From Gluconacetobacter takamatsuzukensis (GTDB lineage: Bacteria; Pseudomonadota; Alphaproteobacteria; Acetobacterales; Acetobacteraceae), in assembly GCF_014174275.1 (NCBI RefSeq), contig NZ_JABEQK010000001.1:434001-498000 (forward strand): a stretch of 64,000 nucleotides of DNA, read 5' to 3'. The translations under genes were made by a program, and so were the position numbers. The first letter of the stretch is position 1, and each line of letters starts with the position of its first letter. Below, piece after piece: positions 30,989-38,865 of this stretch. The notes under the pieces are model-generated. The model saw only the letters and a program-made list of their open reading frames with translations, did no database searches and was not told the DNA's origin.

Positions 30989-32209
30989 GTGGAAGAAATA
31001 GGTGTTGCGCACCCTCTGATAGACATTGAGTGGATTCGACTTGCTTCCAAAAATCCATCTCTGACAATACCGGAATGTCTCGCTCTTCAAGATACGGTGG
31101 GACCTAATATTTTATTTGACGTAGACTTTTATAGAAGAACATATGGGCATGAAATACCGCAAGGTATGACATGTTTGCAGCATTTTTGTCAGCAAGACGC
31201 GAGTTGCCTGAGAGATCCTAACCCATTACTTATGACGCGGCACTGGTTTGAAATATTTTCCTGGAAATTTCCGCATCCAAATGAATGGCAATTCGCTTTT
31301 TTTCGTGAAATGGGCCAGGACGCTATCATTTCTCGAATCGAGATGCAAAGAGACCTTAATAATGATATCGTTCTAAGTGATGATATCATTGGTGTGCCTC
31401 CGGCGCCGGGGCAAGATATCTGCCTTTTTGTTCATTACGATCGTCATGACGAAATTCAGCCTTATGTTGTCGATTATATCGAAGCGCTGAAGAATGCGGG
31501 CGTCGCTGTTTTCTTGTTATCGAATACAAAGAAATTCAAGCAGTCTGAAATAGACAAGGTAAAAAATAGCGTCTGGAGAATCATCTGTGCTGACAATGCC
31601 GCGTATGACTGGGGTTTGCACCGGCAGGGCGTTCGGAGACTGATGAAAGAATACCCGCGAAATCCTATCTTGTTGGCAAATGATAGTGTGACCTATCTGG
31701 GTCACGGTTTGCCCGGTATAATGAATATCTGCCGTCAAAATCCGAATTTGATGCTCGGTGCAATTGCTGCATATCAACATGCAGCGCATTTACAGTCGTT
31801 TTTTATATATTGCAGCAGTGAGATAGTAACATCAGATGCCTGGATGGGGTTCTGGGAAAATTTCAAGTATCATCATAATAAATGGTTTGTTGTCAACGGG
31901 AACGAGTTCGGATTTTCTCGCTGGATGATCGACCATAATGTTCCCACGGGAGGATTGTGGGATTATTTCAATTTGCTATCGTCAACAAAAAGAAACAGAT
32001 CGAATGAGAATAGAGAGAAAGTCCTGGCGAAGGACCATCTGGTCAATCCGACCATGGAGTTGTGGGACGTTCTGATCGATCAGGGATTCCCGTTTATCAA
32101 GAATCTGATTCTCAACGAGAAAGTTGCCTGCGGGAATCGTGATCATTTATGTAACATAATCAGCAGACTTGCCAAGAATAATCCGCGGGAATTGAAAACG
32201 CTTCTGTAA
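30989..32209 (+). CDS. RgpF-like (rhamnan synthesis F-type) glycan biosynthesis protein
   Basis: This is a 406-aa protein. The central ICLFVHYDRHDEIQPYVVDYIEALKNA-type segment and ILLANDSVTYLGHGL resemble RgpF/COG3754 proteins, which assemble rhamnose-containing or other surface polysaccharides. The N-terminal 130 residues are less familiar and include FDVDFYRRTYG, a pattern seen in glycosyltransferase-associated repeats. I place the start at the GTG at 30989, 8 nt after AAGGA (30976-30980). It is AT-rich like the HAD gene and probably arrived with it. The acceptor and sugar are unknown. A hairpin related to the dispersed repeats lies 60 nt past the stop. Confidence 0.75.
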   Translation: MEEIGVAHPLIDIEWIRLASKNPSLTIPECLALQDTVGPNILFDVDFYRRTYGHEIPQGMTCLQHFCQQDASCLRDPNPLLMTRHWFEIFSWKFPHPNEWQFAFFREMGQDAIISRIEMQRDLNNDIVLSDDIIGVPPAPGQDICLFVHYDRHDEIQPYVVDYIEALKNAGVAVFLLSNTKKFKQSEIDKVKNSVWRIICADNAAYDWGLHRQGVRRLMKEYPRNPILLANDSVTYLGHGLPGIMNICRQNPNLMLGAIAAYQHAAHLQSFFIYCSSEIVTSDAWMGFWENFKYHHNKWFVVNGNEFGFSRWMIDHNVPTGGLWDYFNLLSSTKRNRSNENREKVLAKDHLVNPTMELWDVLIDQGFPFIKNLILNEKVACGNRDHLCNIISRLAKNNPRELKTLL

Positions 32210-32269
32210 AGAAGATGCTCCTGCCATGACAGGTTTCCTGGAAAATCCTGGACGAACGGCAACCCATGG

Positions 32270-32357
32270 TGGATGGCGTGGGGGCGGCCAGGTAGTTATT
32301 CGGAAAACACGCCGACGGCGATCCGGCGCGTGTTCCGGGTCGCTACTGGACCATCCA
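32270..32357 (+). repeat. Divergent structured repeat G downstream of the RgpF-like gene
   Basis: Nested dyads TGGATGG/CCATCCA, CCAGGTAG/CTACTGG and an imperfect CGGAAAACACGCC/GGCGCGTGTTCCG form a long hairpin. The segment CGGCGATCCGGCGCG closely matches the core start of copies A and D. It probably is a decayed copy. Confidence 0.5.
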
Positions 32358-32821
32358 TCGGTCTTGTTGATGGCCGCATCGAGATGCTGGTTATGTGATT
32401 CGGGAACGCGGCTTCTGCGAGGTCGGATTTGGCGTGACCTCGATTGTTATGGAAGTGGCGGCCGACATTCGGCAGATTTGCGGCGTTGAGAACATGGCCG
32501 AGGAAAGGCATCGGACGACGCGTTTGCCTTGTTCATTTTTCTATCGAACTGGACTCCCATAGGCCAATCTGGCGCTCTGGGCGGGATCGTTGTCATGCAT
32601 GGCGGAATGGGCGGCCATGAGACGGGTGTCATGTGCTGCCGAAGGCGGGCGTGTCGATCCTGGGTTGGGCCAGCGATTTGGAATGGCATGCGGCATGCTG
32701 CCGGCCAGCAAGGTGAACGGCCGGTTCAGGCACGCCGGGCCGGCGCGTTCGGTCTTTCCGGCTATAAAGCCCGGAAAAGCGAACCGCATCTGGGCAGGCT
32801 GTGCCTGGTCCGGTCAGTTAC
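32358..32821. other. Non-coding or decayed stretch
   Basis: About 460 nt of ordinary GC content. Several short open frames exist on both strands, but none has a recognisable domain, good ribosome-binding site or codon pattern. I see no gene here. Confidence 0.45.
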
Positions 32822-32859
32822 AAAAGGATCGCCTTCCGCATCATGTTGCAGAAGGCGCC
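32822..32859 (-). terminator. Terminator for the small acidic protein gene
   Basis: On the minus strand, GCGCCTTCTGCA pairs with TGCGGAAGGCG across a short loop, followed by atccttttg. It lies 19-55 nt past the minus-strand stop at 32878, as expected for a rho-independent terminator. Confidence 0.75.
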
Positions 32860-32877
32860 CCTGGTCGTGACGGAGGG

Positions 32878-33120
32878 TCAGATTTCTTCCTCCTCCTCTT
32901 CCTCGCCATCGTCCTCGAAGACGGGTTCGACCGTTATCGTGTCGTTGTTGCCGGCGCGGAGGGCTTCGGCGTCCTGTTCGGCTTCGGCTTCGGTCTTGTA
33001 GAGCTTGCCGTCGTCCGGATCGTCGTTCCAGCCCGCTTCCGGGTCCCAGAACAGGATCTCGTCATCTTCGACTTCCTTGATCACGAGGTAGCCGATGATC
33101 GGTTCGTTTACGTCTTCCAT
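32878..33120 (-). CDS. Small acidic hypothetical protein
   Basis: The product is 80 aa from the ATG at 33120 (MEDVNEPIIGYLVIKEVED); an upstream in-frame Met at 33183 is less likely because GAGGAAGAGG sits just before 33120 on the minus strand. It has no signal peptide or membrane segment. Its composition is extremely acidic, ending with a run of about nine Asp/Glu residues. A central WDPEAGWNDDPDDGKLY and an amphipathic EAEAEQDAEALRAG helix suggest a small folded cytosolic protein. I do not recognise a family. Its own terminator supports it as a real single-gene unit. Confidence 0.7.
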   Translation of the reverse strand: MEDVNEPIIGYLVIKEVEDDEILFWDPEAGWNDDPDDGKLYKTEAEAEQDAEALRAGNNDTITVEPVFEDDGEEEEEEEI

Positions 33121-33253
33121 GATGTCCTCTTCCCCTGATGGACGTTCGACGTATGGACGATAGCGGAGAAAAGGGAAGGGCAAAAATGGCCGGGGACGCT
33201 ATCTGCCTGCCTGCTGCTATGCAGCCGGATGGAAAGGCCCTAAAGACCGGATC

Positions 33254-33652
33254 ATGAATGGATCGCGTGACATGGCGAGAGCTTGGCGGGCCGCATGGCC
33301 GCTGGTTCTGCTCGCCCTCGTCGCACGGCTGACCCTCGGCGGGCTGGCCAGTCCGCAGGCCGTCCTTGCCGATCCGCTGGCCCAGCTGGCGAGCCTGTCC
33401 CTGATCTGCGACAGCGATCATCCGCTGGTGCCCGACCCCGCTGCGCCGCATCACGCGGGCGATCAGGGCGATGGGTCGCTGCTGCTGGCGGAGGCGCATG
33501 ATACGCCTGCCCTGTCGGTGGGTGGCGCGGCCGGGTTCCTGGCCCTGCGATCCGTCGTGGTGGGGATGGCCTGGGTCTTTCCGCCTGTTCGCGGGCCGCC
33601 GCTCCAGTCCCTCTCCAGCCTTTATCCGCAGGGGCCGCCGGCCCTGACCTGA
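33254..33652 (+). CDS. DUF2946-like small membrane protein
   Basis: This is a 132-aa protein with an N-terminal hydrophobic segment (WPLVLLALVARLTLGGL), a LSLICDSDHPLV motif with the conserved Cys after a Leu/Ser run, a His-containing stretch (PHHAGDQ), and a second hydrophobic segment near residues 95-112. This pattern fits DUF2946, a family often found next to copper-related TonB receptors and PepSY proteins, as here. It is probably inner-membrane or periplasmic. Function is unknown, and a role in metal handling is inferred from the neighbours. The TonB receptor begins 68 nt downstream on the same strand. Confidence 0.7.
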   Translation: MNGSRDMARAWRAAWPLVLLALVARLTLGGLASPQAVLADPLAQLASLSLICDSDHPLVPDPAAPHHAGDQGDGSLLLAEAHDTPALSVGGAAGFLALRSVVVGMAWVFPPVRGPPLQSLSSLYPQGPPALT

Positions 33653-33720
33653 ATCCGTTCTCGTGATCTCCGCGCCTCGGCGTGGCGGTTCATCGTACCG
33701 TTCTTTCAGGTCCAGCAGAC

Positions 33721-36084
33721 ATGTCCATCAGACGATTTCACGCCCCCTGGCGGGGGGTGGCGGCCGGCGTGCTGATATTGGCCGCCGCGCAGGGGGCCGT
33801 GGCCCAGCCCGTGGCGCCTTATTCGCCGCAACAGAAGAAGCGGGTGCCCGCTTCCGCATTGTCTTCCTCTGCTCATTCTTCGGGGACTGCCGTGCCTGGT
33901 GCGCCAGACGGGCCGCAATCCGAACGGATTACCGTGACGGGCATGGCCCGTGGTCCGGCGACGGTCCGGCCGGCGGGGCAGACGACCTATAGTGCCGAGC
34001 GGAGCAGTTTCGGCAATCAGGTCGGGCAGAGTGTGGCCGATATGGTCGTGACCATTCCCGGGGTCAGTTTCGTCGCGGGGAACGGGCCGCGCGATGTCGT
34101 GGTTTCGGTGCGGGGGTCGGGGGATCGGCAGTCTTACGGGCTGAAGAACATCCAGGTCCTGGAGGATGGGTTTCCGGTCACGCAGCCGGATGGCACCGCG
34201 CGGTCGGACCTGATCGATCCGCATGCCTATGAGGGGGTGGATGTCTTTCAGGGGCCGGCATCCACCGTGTACGGCAATTACGCGATCAATGGGGCGATCA
34301 ATTTCCGCACCCGCAGCGGCGCCGATATCCATGGGCTGGAGCTGGGGTCGGATTTCGGCAGTTTCGGCATGTTCAACAATTACGTCACGCTGGGGGTCGG
34401 CGGGCGGTCCTACGATCTGACGATCTTCGGTAGCGACGTGCGCGGGAACGGCTTTACCGCCAACAGCAGCTATGCGACCTCGACCGAGAATGTGCGGCTG
34501 CGGGTCAACCTGACGGATCGGGATCGGCTGATCCTGAAATTCGTCAACAACGTCACCGACGCGTTTCTGCCGCTGCGGCTGTCTCTGGCGCAATATCGCC
34601 TCAACCCGTACCAGCAGGGCTGTGCCGACGCCGCCAGTGCGGCGGCGGGGTGTGCCACGGTCAATCTGCTGGTCAATGGCCGTTATGGGGCGACCGCCGC
34701 CCTGACCCCGCAGCAGGCGGGGCTGGGCCGGTTCGACCGGCGGAGCATCGTCGGGCTGCGCTGGGAGCATGATTTCGACAGCCGGACCACCTGGCGGAAC
34801 CAGTTTACCTACGACCAGCGCCATATCGACCAGCCGACCTCGGTTGCCAGCTATGTGGGACCGTACAATTCCTACAATGCCAGCAGCGACGTGACGAACC
34901 GTGCGCGGCTGGGGGCGACCAGCCTGACCAGTTTCGGGGGCGTCAGTTTCGATTATCTGGATTTCGGGTCGCAGACCTACAATGTCACACCGGCCGGGGG
35001 AGCGACGCGGGGGGGGCTGAACGGGACCTCATATGGCCATCAGTGGAATCTCGGCGCCCGGTTTCAGGAGGATTGGCAGTTCGCGCCGCAATGGCATGCG
35101 GTGGTCGGGCTGGGGGGGACCTATTCCGACCTGGGGGCGGTCCAGAACCTGTATCGTTACAGTGCCGCCGGCGAGAGCATGACCGCGATCACGGCCAATC
35201 GGTTCTTCTTCAACCTCGCGCCCGAGGCGGCGCTGATCTATGCGCCGGATCGGGACTGGACGCTGCATGCGCGGGTCGGGACTGCCTATGCCACGCCGAC
35301 GACCTCGAACCTGTTCGTGACGCCGCAGGGGAATTACGGCAACAACACGCACCTGAAGAGCGAGACCAGCCTGGGGATCGATCTGGGGGCGGACTGGCAT
35401 CCGTTCACCGGGCTCGATCTTGAGGCGACGGGGTTCTACGAATTCTATCGCAACGAGCTGGTCAGCCAGTCGGCAGGGGTCAACACGATCAGTTCCTTCA
35501 CCTTCAATGCTCCGGCGTCGCAGCATCGGGGCGTCGAGCTGGGGGCGGACTGGACGCCGCTGCGTCATGCCCTGCCGGGGGGGCGGATCAGGCTGAGCTA
35601 TACCTACGATAACCAGGTCTACACCGATTATACCGAGGTACTCTCCGGCAATGGGCTGTCGCGGTCGTTCGACCGCGGGGGCAAGTCCATTCCCGGCGTG
35701 GTGCCAAATTTTCTGAATGCCCGTTTTCTCTATGACCAGCCGGACGGGCCGCTGGAGGGGCTGGGCGGATATGCCGAGGTGACCTGGCGGAGCGATTACT
35801 GGCTGGACAATGCCAACCGGCTGCGTGCGCCGGGTTATGCGCTGGTCAATCTGGAGCTGCATTACGATCCGCCGAAGCGCTTTGGCTGGGTGCAGCGGCT
35901 GCATAGCTATATCGAAGTCCAGAATCTGGCCAACCAGACCTATGTGGCCGGTGCGACGAACATTGCCGACGTGTTGCAGGCCGATGGAAGCCAGGCGGGG
36001 GCGGCGCTGCTCGCGACGCGGACCGGGTCGATCTATGCCGGCTCGCCGCGCGCCGTCTTCGGCGGCGTGCGGGTGCGGTTTTGA
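33721..36084 (+). CDS. TonB-dependent outer membrane receptor
   Basis: This is a 787-aa outer-membrane receptor. A signal peptide ends near AAAQGAVAQ. A plug domain follows (ITVTGMARGPATVRP, VVTIPGVSFVAGNGPRDVVVSVRG, GPASTVYGNYAINGAINFRT), then a 22-strand barrel ending in the aromatic C-terminus VFGGVRVRF, as BAM substrates require. The start ATG at 33721 gives the signal peptide. The substrate is not evident from sequence. The DUF2946-like, PepSY and SCO1 genes nearby suggest copper or a copper chelate, although an iron siderophore is possible. The stop overlaps an in-frame TTG of the next reading frame. Confidence 0.93.
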   Translation: MSIRRFHAPWRGVAAGVLILAAAQGAVAQPVAPYSPQQKKRVPASALSSSAHSSGTAVPGAPDGPQSERITVTGMARGPATVRPAGQTTYSAERSSFGNQVGQSVADMVVTIPGVSFVAGNGPRDVVVSVRGSGDRQSYGLKNIQVLEDGFPVTQPDGTARSDLIDPHAYEGVDVFQGPASTVYGNYAINGAINFRTRSGADIHGLELGSDFGSFGMFNNYVTLGVGGRSYDLTIFGSDVRGNGFTANSSYATSTENVRLRVNLTDRDRLILKFVNNVTDAFLPLRLSLAQYRLNPYQQGCADAASAAAGCATVNLLVNGRYGATAALTPQQAGLGRFDRRSIVGLRWEHDFDSRTTWRNQFTYDQRHIDQPTSVASYVGPYNSYNASSDVTNRARLGATSLTSFGGVSFDYLDFGSQTYNVTPAGGATRGGLNGTSYGHQWNLGARFQEDWQFAPQWHAVVGLGGTYSDLGAVQNLYRYSAAGESMTAITANRFFFNLAPEAALIYAPDRDWTLHARVGTAYATPTTSNLFVTPQGNYGNNTHLKSETSLGIDLGADWHPFTGLDLEATGFYEFYRNELVSQSAGVNTISSFTFNAPASQHRGVELGADWTPLRHALPGGRIRLSYTYDNQVYTDYTEVLSGNGLSRSFDRGGKSIPGVVPNFLNARFLYDQPDGPLEGLGGYAEVTWRSDYWLDNANRLRAPGYALVNLELHYDPPKRFGWVQRLHSYIEVQNLANQTYVAGATNIADVLQADGSQAGAALLATRTGSIYAGSPRAVFGGVRVRF

Positions 36085-36098
36085 AGGGGGACGGGACC

Positions 36099-37466
36099 AT
36101 GCGTGAGGGGAGGTCCGTCTTCTGGCCGGAATATCGGACGGTCTGGCGCTGGCATATGCTGGCGGGGCTGTTCTGCCTGCCCTTCGTCGCCTTGCTGGCG
36201 ATTACGGGTGCGATCTATCTGTTCAAGCCCCAGGTCGATGACCTGATCGACTGGCGCTATGACCATCTGGCGGTGGCGGGAGCGCCGGGCGTGGCCTCGG
36301 CGGAGGTGCGCGCGGCGCTGGGGGCGGTGCCGGGCAGCCGGTTCATGGCCTATGAACTGCCGCGCCCGGGGCATGGCGCGGCCCGGGTGATCGTCCTGCG
36401 GGGCGGCGAGGCGATCCGGGTCTATATCGATCCTTCGTCGCTGGCCGTTCTCGGGCAGGTGGCGGAGGAGGCGCGGTTCGAGCGCCTGGTCTTCAGGCTG
36501 CATGGGCAGTTGCTGCTGGGCAATGTCGGGTCGGTCATCATGGAGATGGTCGCGTCCTGGACGATCGTGCTGATCGTCACCGGGCTGTATCTGTGGTGGC
36601 CGCGCGGGCGGACCGGCTTGGCCGGGATTGTCTATCCGCGGCTTGGCCTGTCCGGGCGGGCGCGGTGGCGGGACCTGCATGCGGTGACGGGATTGTGGCT
36701 GTCGCTGGTGCTGGCGCTGTTCCTGGTTTCCGGTCTGCCATGGTCGTTCGTCTGGGGGCATGCGCTGCAATCGGTCGAGCAGCGGGTGGGGCGCCTGATG
36801 GCGGTGCAGGATTGGGAAATCGGCGCCGTTCCGGTTCGGGATACGATTGCGGGGCATCCGGTTGCGCCCCATGCCGGCATGGGTTCCATGGCCGACATGC
36901 CGGGGATGGATATGGGGGGTGGGGAAGCCGCCGAGCCGGATGCGCTCGCGGGGGTGGATGCCGTGGTGGCGACGGGTGTGCGGCTGGGGCTGCCGGCGCC
37001 GGTTCTTGTGACGCCGCCTGCGGCGGTGGGGGCGCCGTGGCAGGTTCGGTCGGACACGCAGGATCGGCCGAAGCGGGCCAGTGTGCGGGTCGGGGCAGAC
37101 GGGACGGTGCTGTCCCGGCAGGATTTTGCCGGCAAGGGGTTGGTCGACCGCGCCGTGGGCTATGGCGTGGCCGCGCATGAGGGGCAGTTGTTCGGCTGGC
37201 CGAACCAGTTGCTCAACCTGCTGGTGGCCGGCGGGCTGGCGACCATGAGCATCGCGGCGACCATCCTGTGGTCGCGGCGGCGCCCGCCGGGTGGCTGGGG
37301 TGTGCCGGCCGCGCTGCCCGGGCGGCGGGTGGGCGTCGGGGCGGTTGTGGCGATGGTGGTGCTTGGGGTGCTGCTGCCGGAACTGGGTGGGTCGCTGTTG
37401 CTGCTGGCTGTGGCGGCTTGGGCGATGGGACGCCGCGTTCGGCCCGAAGGTTCGGAGAGCATTTGA
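36099..37466 (+). CDS. PepSY-associated transmembrane protein with Met/His-rich insert
   Basis: This is a 455-aa inner-membrane protein of the PepSY_TM (PiuB-like) family. There are four main membrane segments: near residues 20-42 (MLAGLFCLPFVALLAITGAIYLF), about 145-170, about 195-218, and two in the C-terminal 100 residues. A periplasmic loop around residues 257-275 holds a Met/His-rich patch (HAGMGSMADMPGMDMGG), of the type that binds Cu(I) in copper proteins. Many members work with TonB receptors to reduce or import iron- or copper-chelates. It starts 14 nt after the receptor stop and is co-transcribed with it. A structured repeat lies 30 nt past its stop. Confidence 0.88.
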   Translation: MREGRSVFWPEYRTVWRWHMLAGLFCLPFVALLAITGAIYLFKPQVDDLIDWRYDHLAVAGAPGVASAEVRAALGAVPGSRFMAYELPRPGHGAARVIVLRGGEAIRVYIDPSSLAVLGQVAEEARFERLVFRLHGQLLLGNVGSVIMEMVASWTIVLIVTGLYLWWPRGRTGLAGIVYPRLGLSGRARWRDLHAVTGLWLSLVLALFLVSGLPWSFVWGHALQSVEQRVGRLMAVQDWEIGAVPVRDTIAGHPVAPHAGMGSMADMPGMDMGGGEAAEPDALAGVDAVVATGVRLGLPAPVLVTPPAAVGAPWQVRSDTQDRPKRASVRVGADGTVLSRQDFAGKGLVDRAVGYGVAAHEGQLFGWPNQLLNLLVAGGLATMSIAATILWSRRRPPGGWGVPAALPGRRVGVGAVVAMVVLGVLLPELGGSLLLLAVAAWAMGRRVRPEGSESI

Positions 37467-37496
37467 AAAATCTGTTGGTCGGTAAGGAGTCTCGCA

Positions 37497-37658
37497 GAAC
37501 GTAGCCGGAAATGTGGGCTGGTGAGCGAGAGCGGCCCGAGGGGCTGCGCCCGTCGTGTGTCCGCGAGCACCGGAGCGGAGCGGCCTTATCGGCCGTGAGC
37601 ATCGGAGCATAGGAAACGCGCGTCGGATCGCCACCAGCCCGCATTTCCGGCCACGTTC
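37497..37658 (-). repeat. Structured intergenic repeat, copy C (long form, minus orientation)
   Basis: The arms start GAACGT (left, from 37497) and end at 37658. Read on the minus strand, the TGA of the SCO1-like gene (37659-37661) is followed immediately by arm sequence GAACGTGGCCGG. The core matches copy A in reverse. Arm differences include one U-G-compatible change on the minus strand. It lies between convergent genes. Confidence 0.85.
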
Positions 37659-38306
37659 TCAGGTGGGGAGGAGGGTGCGTAGCCGCTCGGCAATGGCCTG
37701 GGGGCTGGAATCGACGGGCAGCATGGCCGCCAGATGGTTGTCGCCGTCCATCAGGTACAGCACGGAACTGTGGTCCATCAGATAATCGCCGTCAGGCGGA
37801 CTGGAGGTGGGGGCGTGCCGGCGGGCCATGACGTGGAAGGCGTGGAGCACCGGCTGGATCTGGGCGGGGGTGCCGGTCAGCCCCACGATGCGGGGTGAGA
37901 AGCGGGCGACGTAATCGTGGACGACCGGCGGGGTGTCGCGTGCCGGGTCGACGGTGACGAAGATCGGCACGACGGTGGCCGCGCGGGGGCCGACCTGGTC
38001 GAGCGCCGCAGTGACGGTTGCCAGCGTCAGCGGGCAGACATCGATGCAATGGGTGTAGCCGAAATAGAACAGGGTGTAGCGCCCGTGGAAATCGGCCTGG
38101 GTGACGGGGCGGCCCCGGTCGTTGGTCAGGGTGTACGGTCCCCCCACGGTGGCATGCGGGCGGTCGAGAACGAGCGTGCGCAATCCGGCGGCGGCCAGCA
38201 GCAGGCCGAACGCGGCCAGGGTGAACAGCGCCGGGCGTGTCCAGTGCCTGCCCCGTGGCGGGGGGGCGGTGCGGCGGCGGGGTGGGGGCGTGGTCTTTTT
38301 CGGCAT
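37659..38306 (-). CDS. SCO1/SenC family copper chaperone
   Basis: This is a 215-aa thioredoxin-fold protein anchored by an N-terminal helix (RPALFTLAAFGLLLAAAGL, about residues 24-42), with the rest periplasmic. The copper-binding Cys pair is C87 and C91 in HCIDVCP, and the third ligand H179 lies in MDHSSVLY. SCO proteins deliver copper to the CuA site of cytochrome oxidase or act as thiol reductants. I chose the ATG at 38306; upstream in-frame Mets from 38420 would add a Pro/Arg-rich extension. It is convergent with the PepSY gene. Its TGA directly abuts repeat copy C. Confidence 0.92.
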   Translation of the reverse strand: MPKKTTPPPRRRTAPPPRGRHWTRPALFTLAAFGLLLAAAGLRTLVLDRPHATVGGPYTLTNDRGRPVTQADFHGRYTLFYFGYTHCIDVCPLTLATVTAALDQVGPRAATVVPIFVTVDPARDTPPVVHDYVARFSPRIVGLTGTPAQIQPVLHAFHVMARRHAPTSSPPDGDYLMDHSSVLYLMDGDNHLAAMLPVDSSPQAIAERLRTLLPT

Positions 38307-38496
38307 GCCTCTGGCCGCTGGTGGCGATGAAGCGTCGCACCCTACGGATTTTTGCGGCGGATCGCGACCCCCATGACGATTGCCGGGGACGGATGGCGGG
38401 GCGGTGACCCTTTGTGACAATTCAGCGCCTTAACGAAAAGTCATGCTTCGCTAGGTTTTCGGCACGATCCCGTTGGCAATGCAGAGAGGTCCGGCC

Positions 38497-38727
38497 GTGC
38501 GTGCATCCGCCCTGAGAATGGTCCTGGTCATGGCGGTCGCGCTGCCGGTGCTGGCTGCCTGCGCCGACCAGGGCCGCCCGCTGGATGAGGACGGCCAGCC
38601 CTATACGGATGATGACAGCCGGTCGTCGGGACGGGGTGGGCGGGGCGGCATGGGCGGCGGGCAGGGCGTGTGGGCGGAAGCCCTGCGGACTGCGACGCAG
38701 GTCGGCATGGGATTCCTGCATCATTGA
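38497..38727 (+). CDS. Small predicted lipoprotein
   Basis: This is a 76-aa predicted outer-membrane or periplasmic lipoprotein. A signal peptide (ALRMVLVMAVALPV) is followed by lipobox LAAC. The mature part is short: an acidic DEDGQPYTDDD segment, a Gly/Arg-rich GRGGRGGMGGGQG stretch, and an amphipathic C-terminal helix ending in HH. I take the GTG at 38497, 7 nt after AGAGAGG (38483-38489), as start; ATG 38479 is an alternative. I do not recognise a family. It is divergent from the SCO1-like gene and convergent with the fatty-acid CoA ligase gene, with repeat D between the latter two. Confidence 0.65.
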   Translation: MRASALRMVLVMAVALPVLAACADQGRPLDEDGQPYTDDDSRSSGRGGRGGMGGGQGVWAEALRTATQVGMGFLHH

Positions 38728-38731
38728 GCCC

Positions 38732-38865
38732 GAGAGCCTGACCGTAAATGCGGTCTGGCGGCGATCCGACGCGCGTTTCCTGCGCTCCGGTGCTCGGAAA
38801 CACACGACGGGCGCGGCCCTGCGGACCGCTCTCGCTCACCAGTCCACATTTACGGTCAGGCTCTC
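38732..38865 (+). repeat. Structured intergenic repeat, copy D (short form)
   Basis: Perfect 19-nt arms (38732-38750 and 38847-38865) flank a core like that of copy A minus the central hairpin. It sits between two convergent genes. The minus-strand CoA ligase TGA (38864-38866) runs directly into the arm, and the lipoprotein stop on the plus strand is 4 nt from the other arm. Confidence 0.87.

Noticed and set aside
32226-32489. An 87-codon open frame after the RgpF-like gene
   Set aside because: It crosses the decayed repeat hairpin, has no good ribosome-binding site and has no recognisable content.
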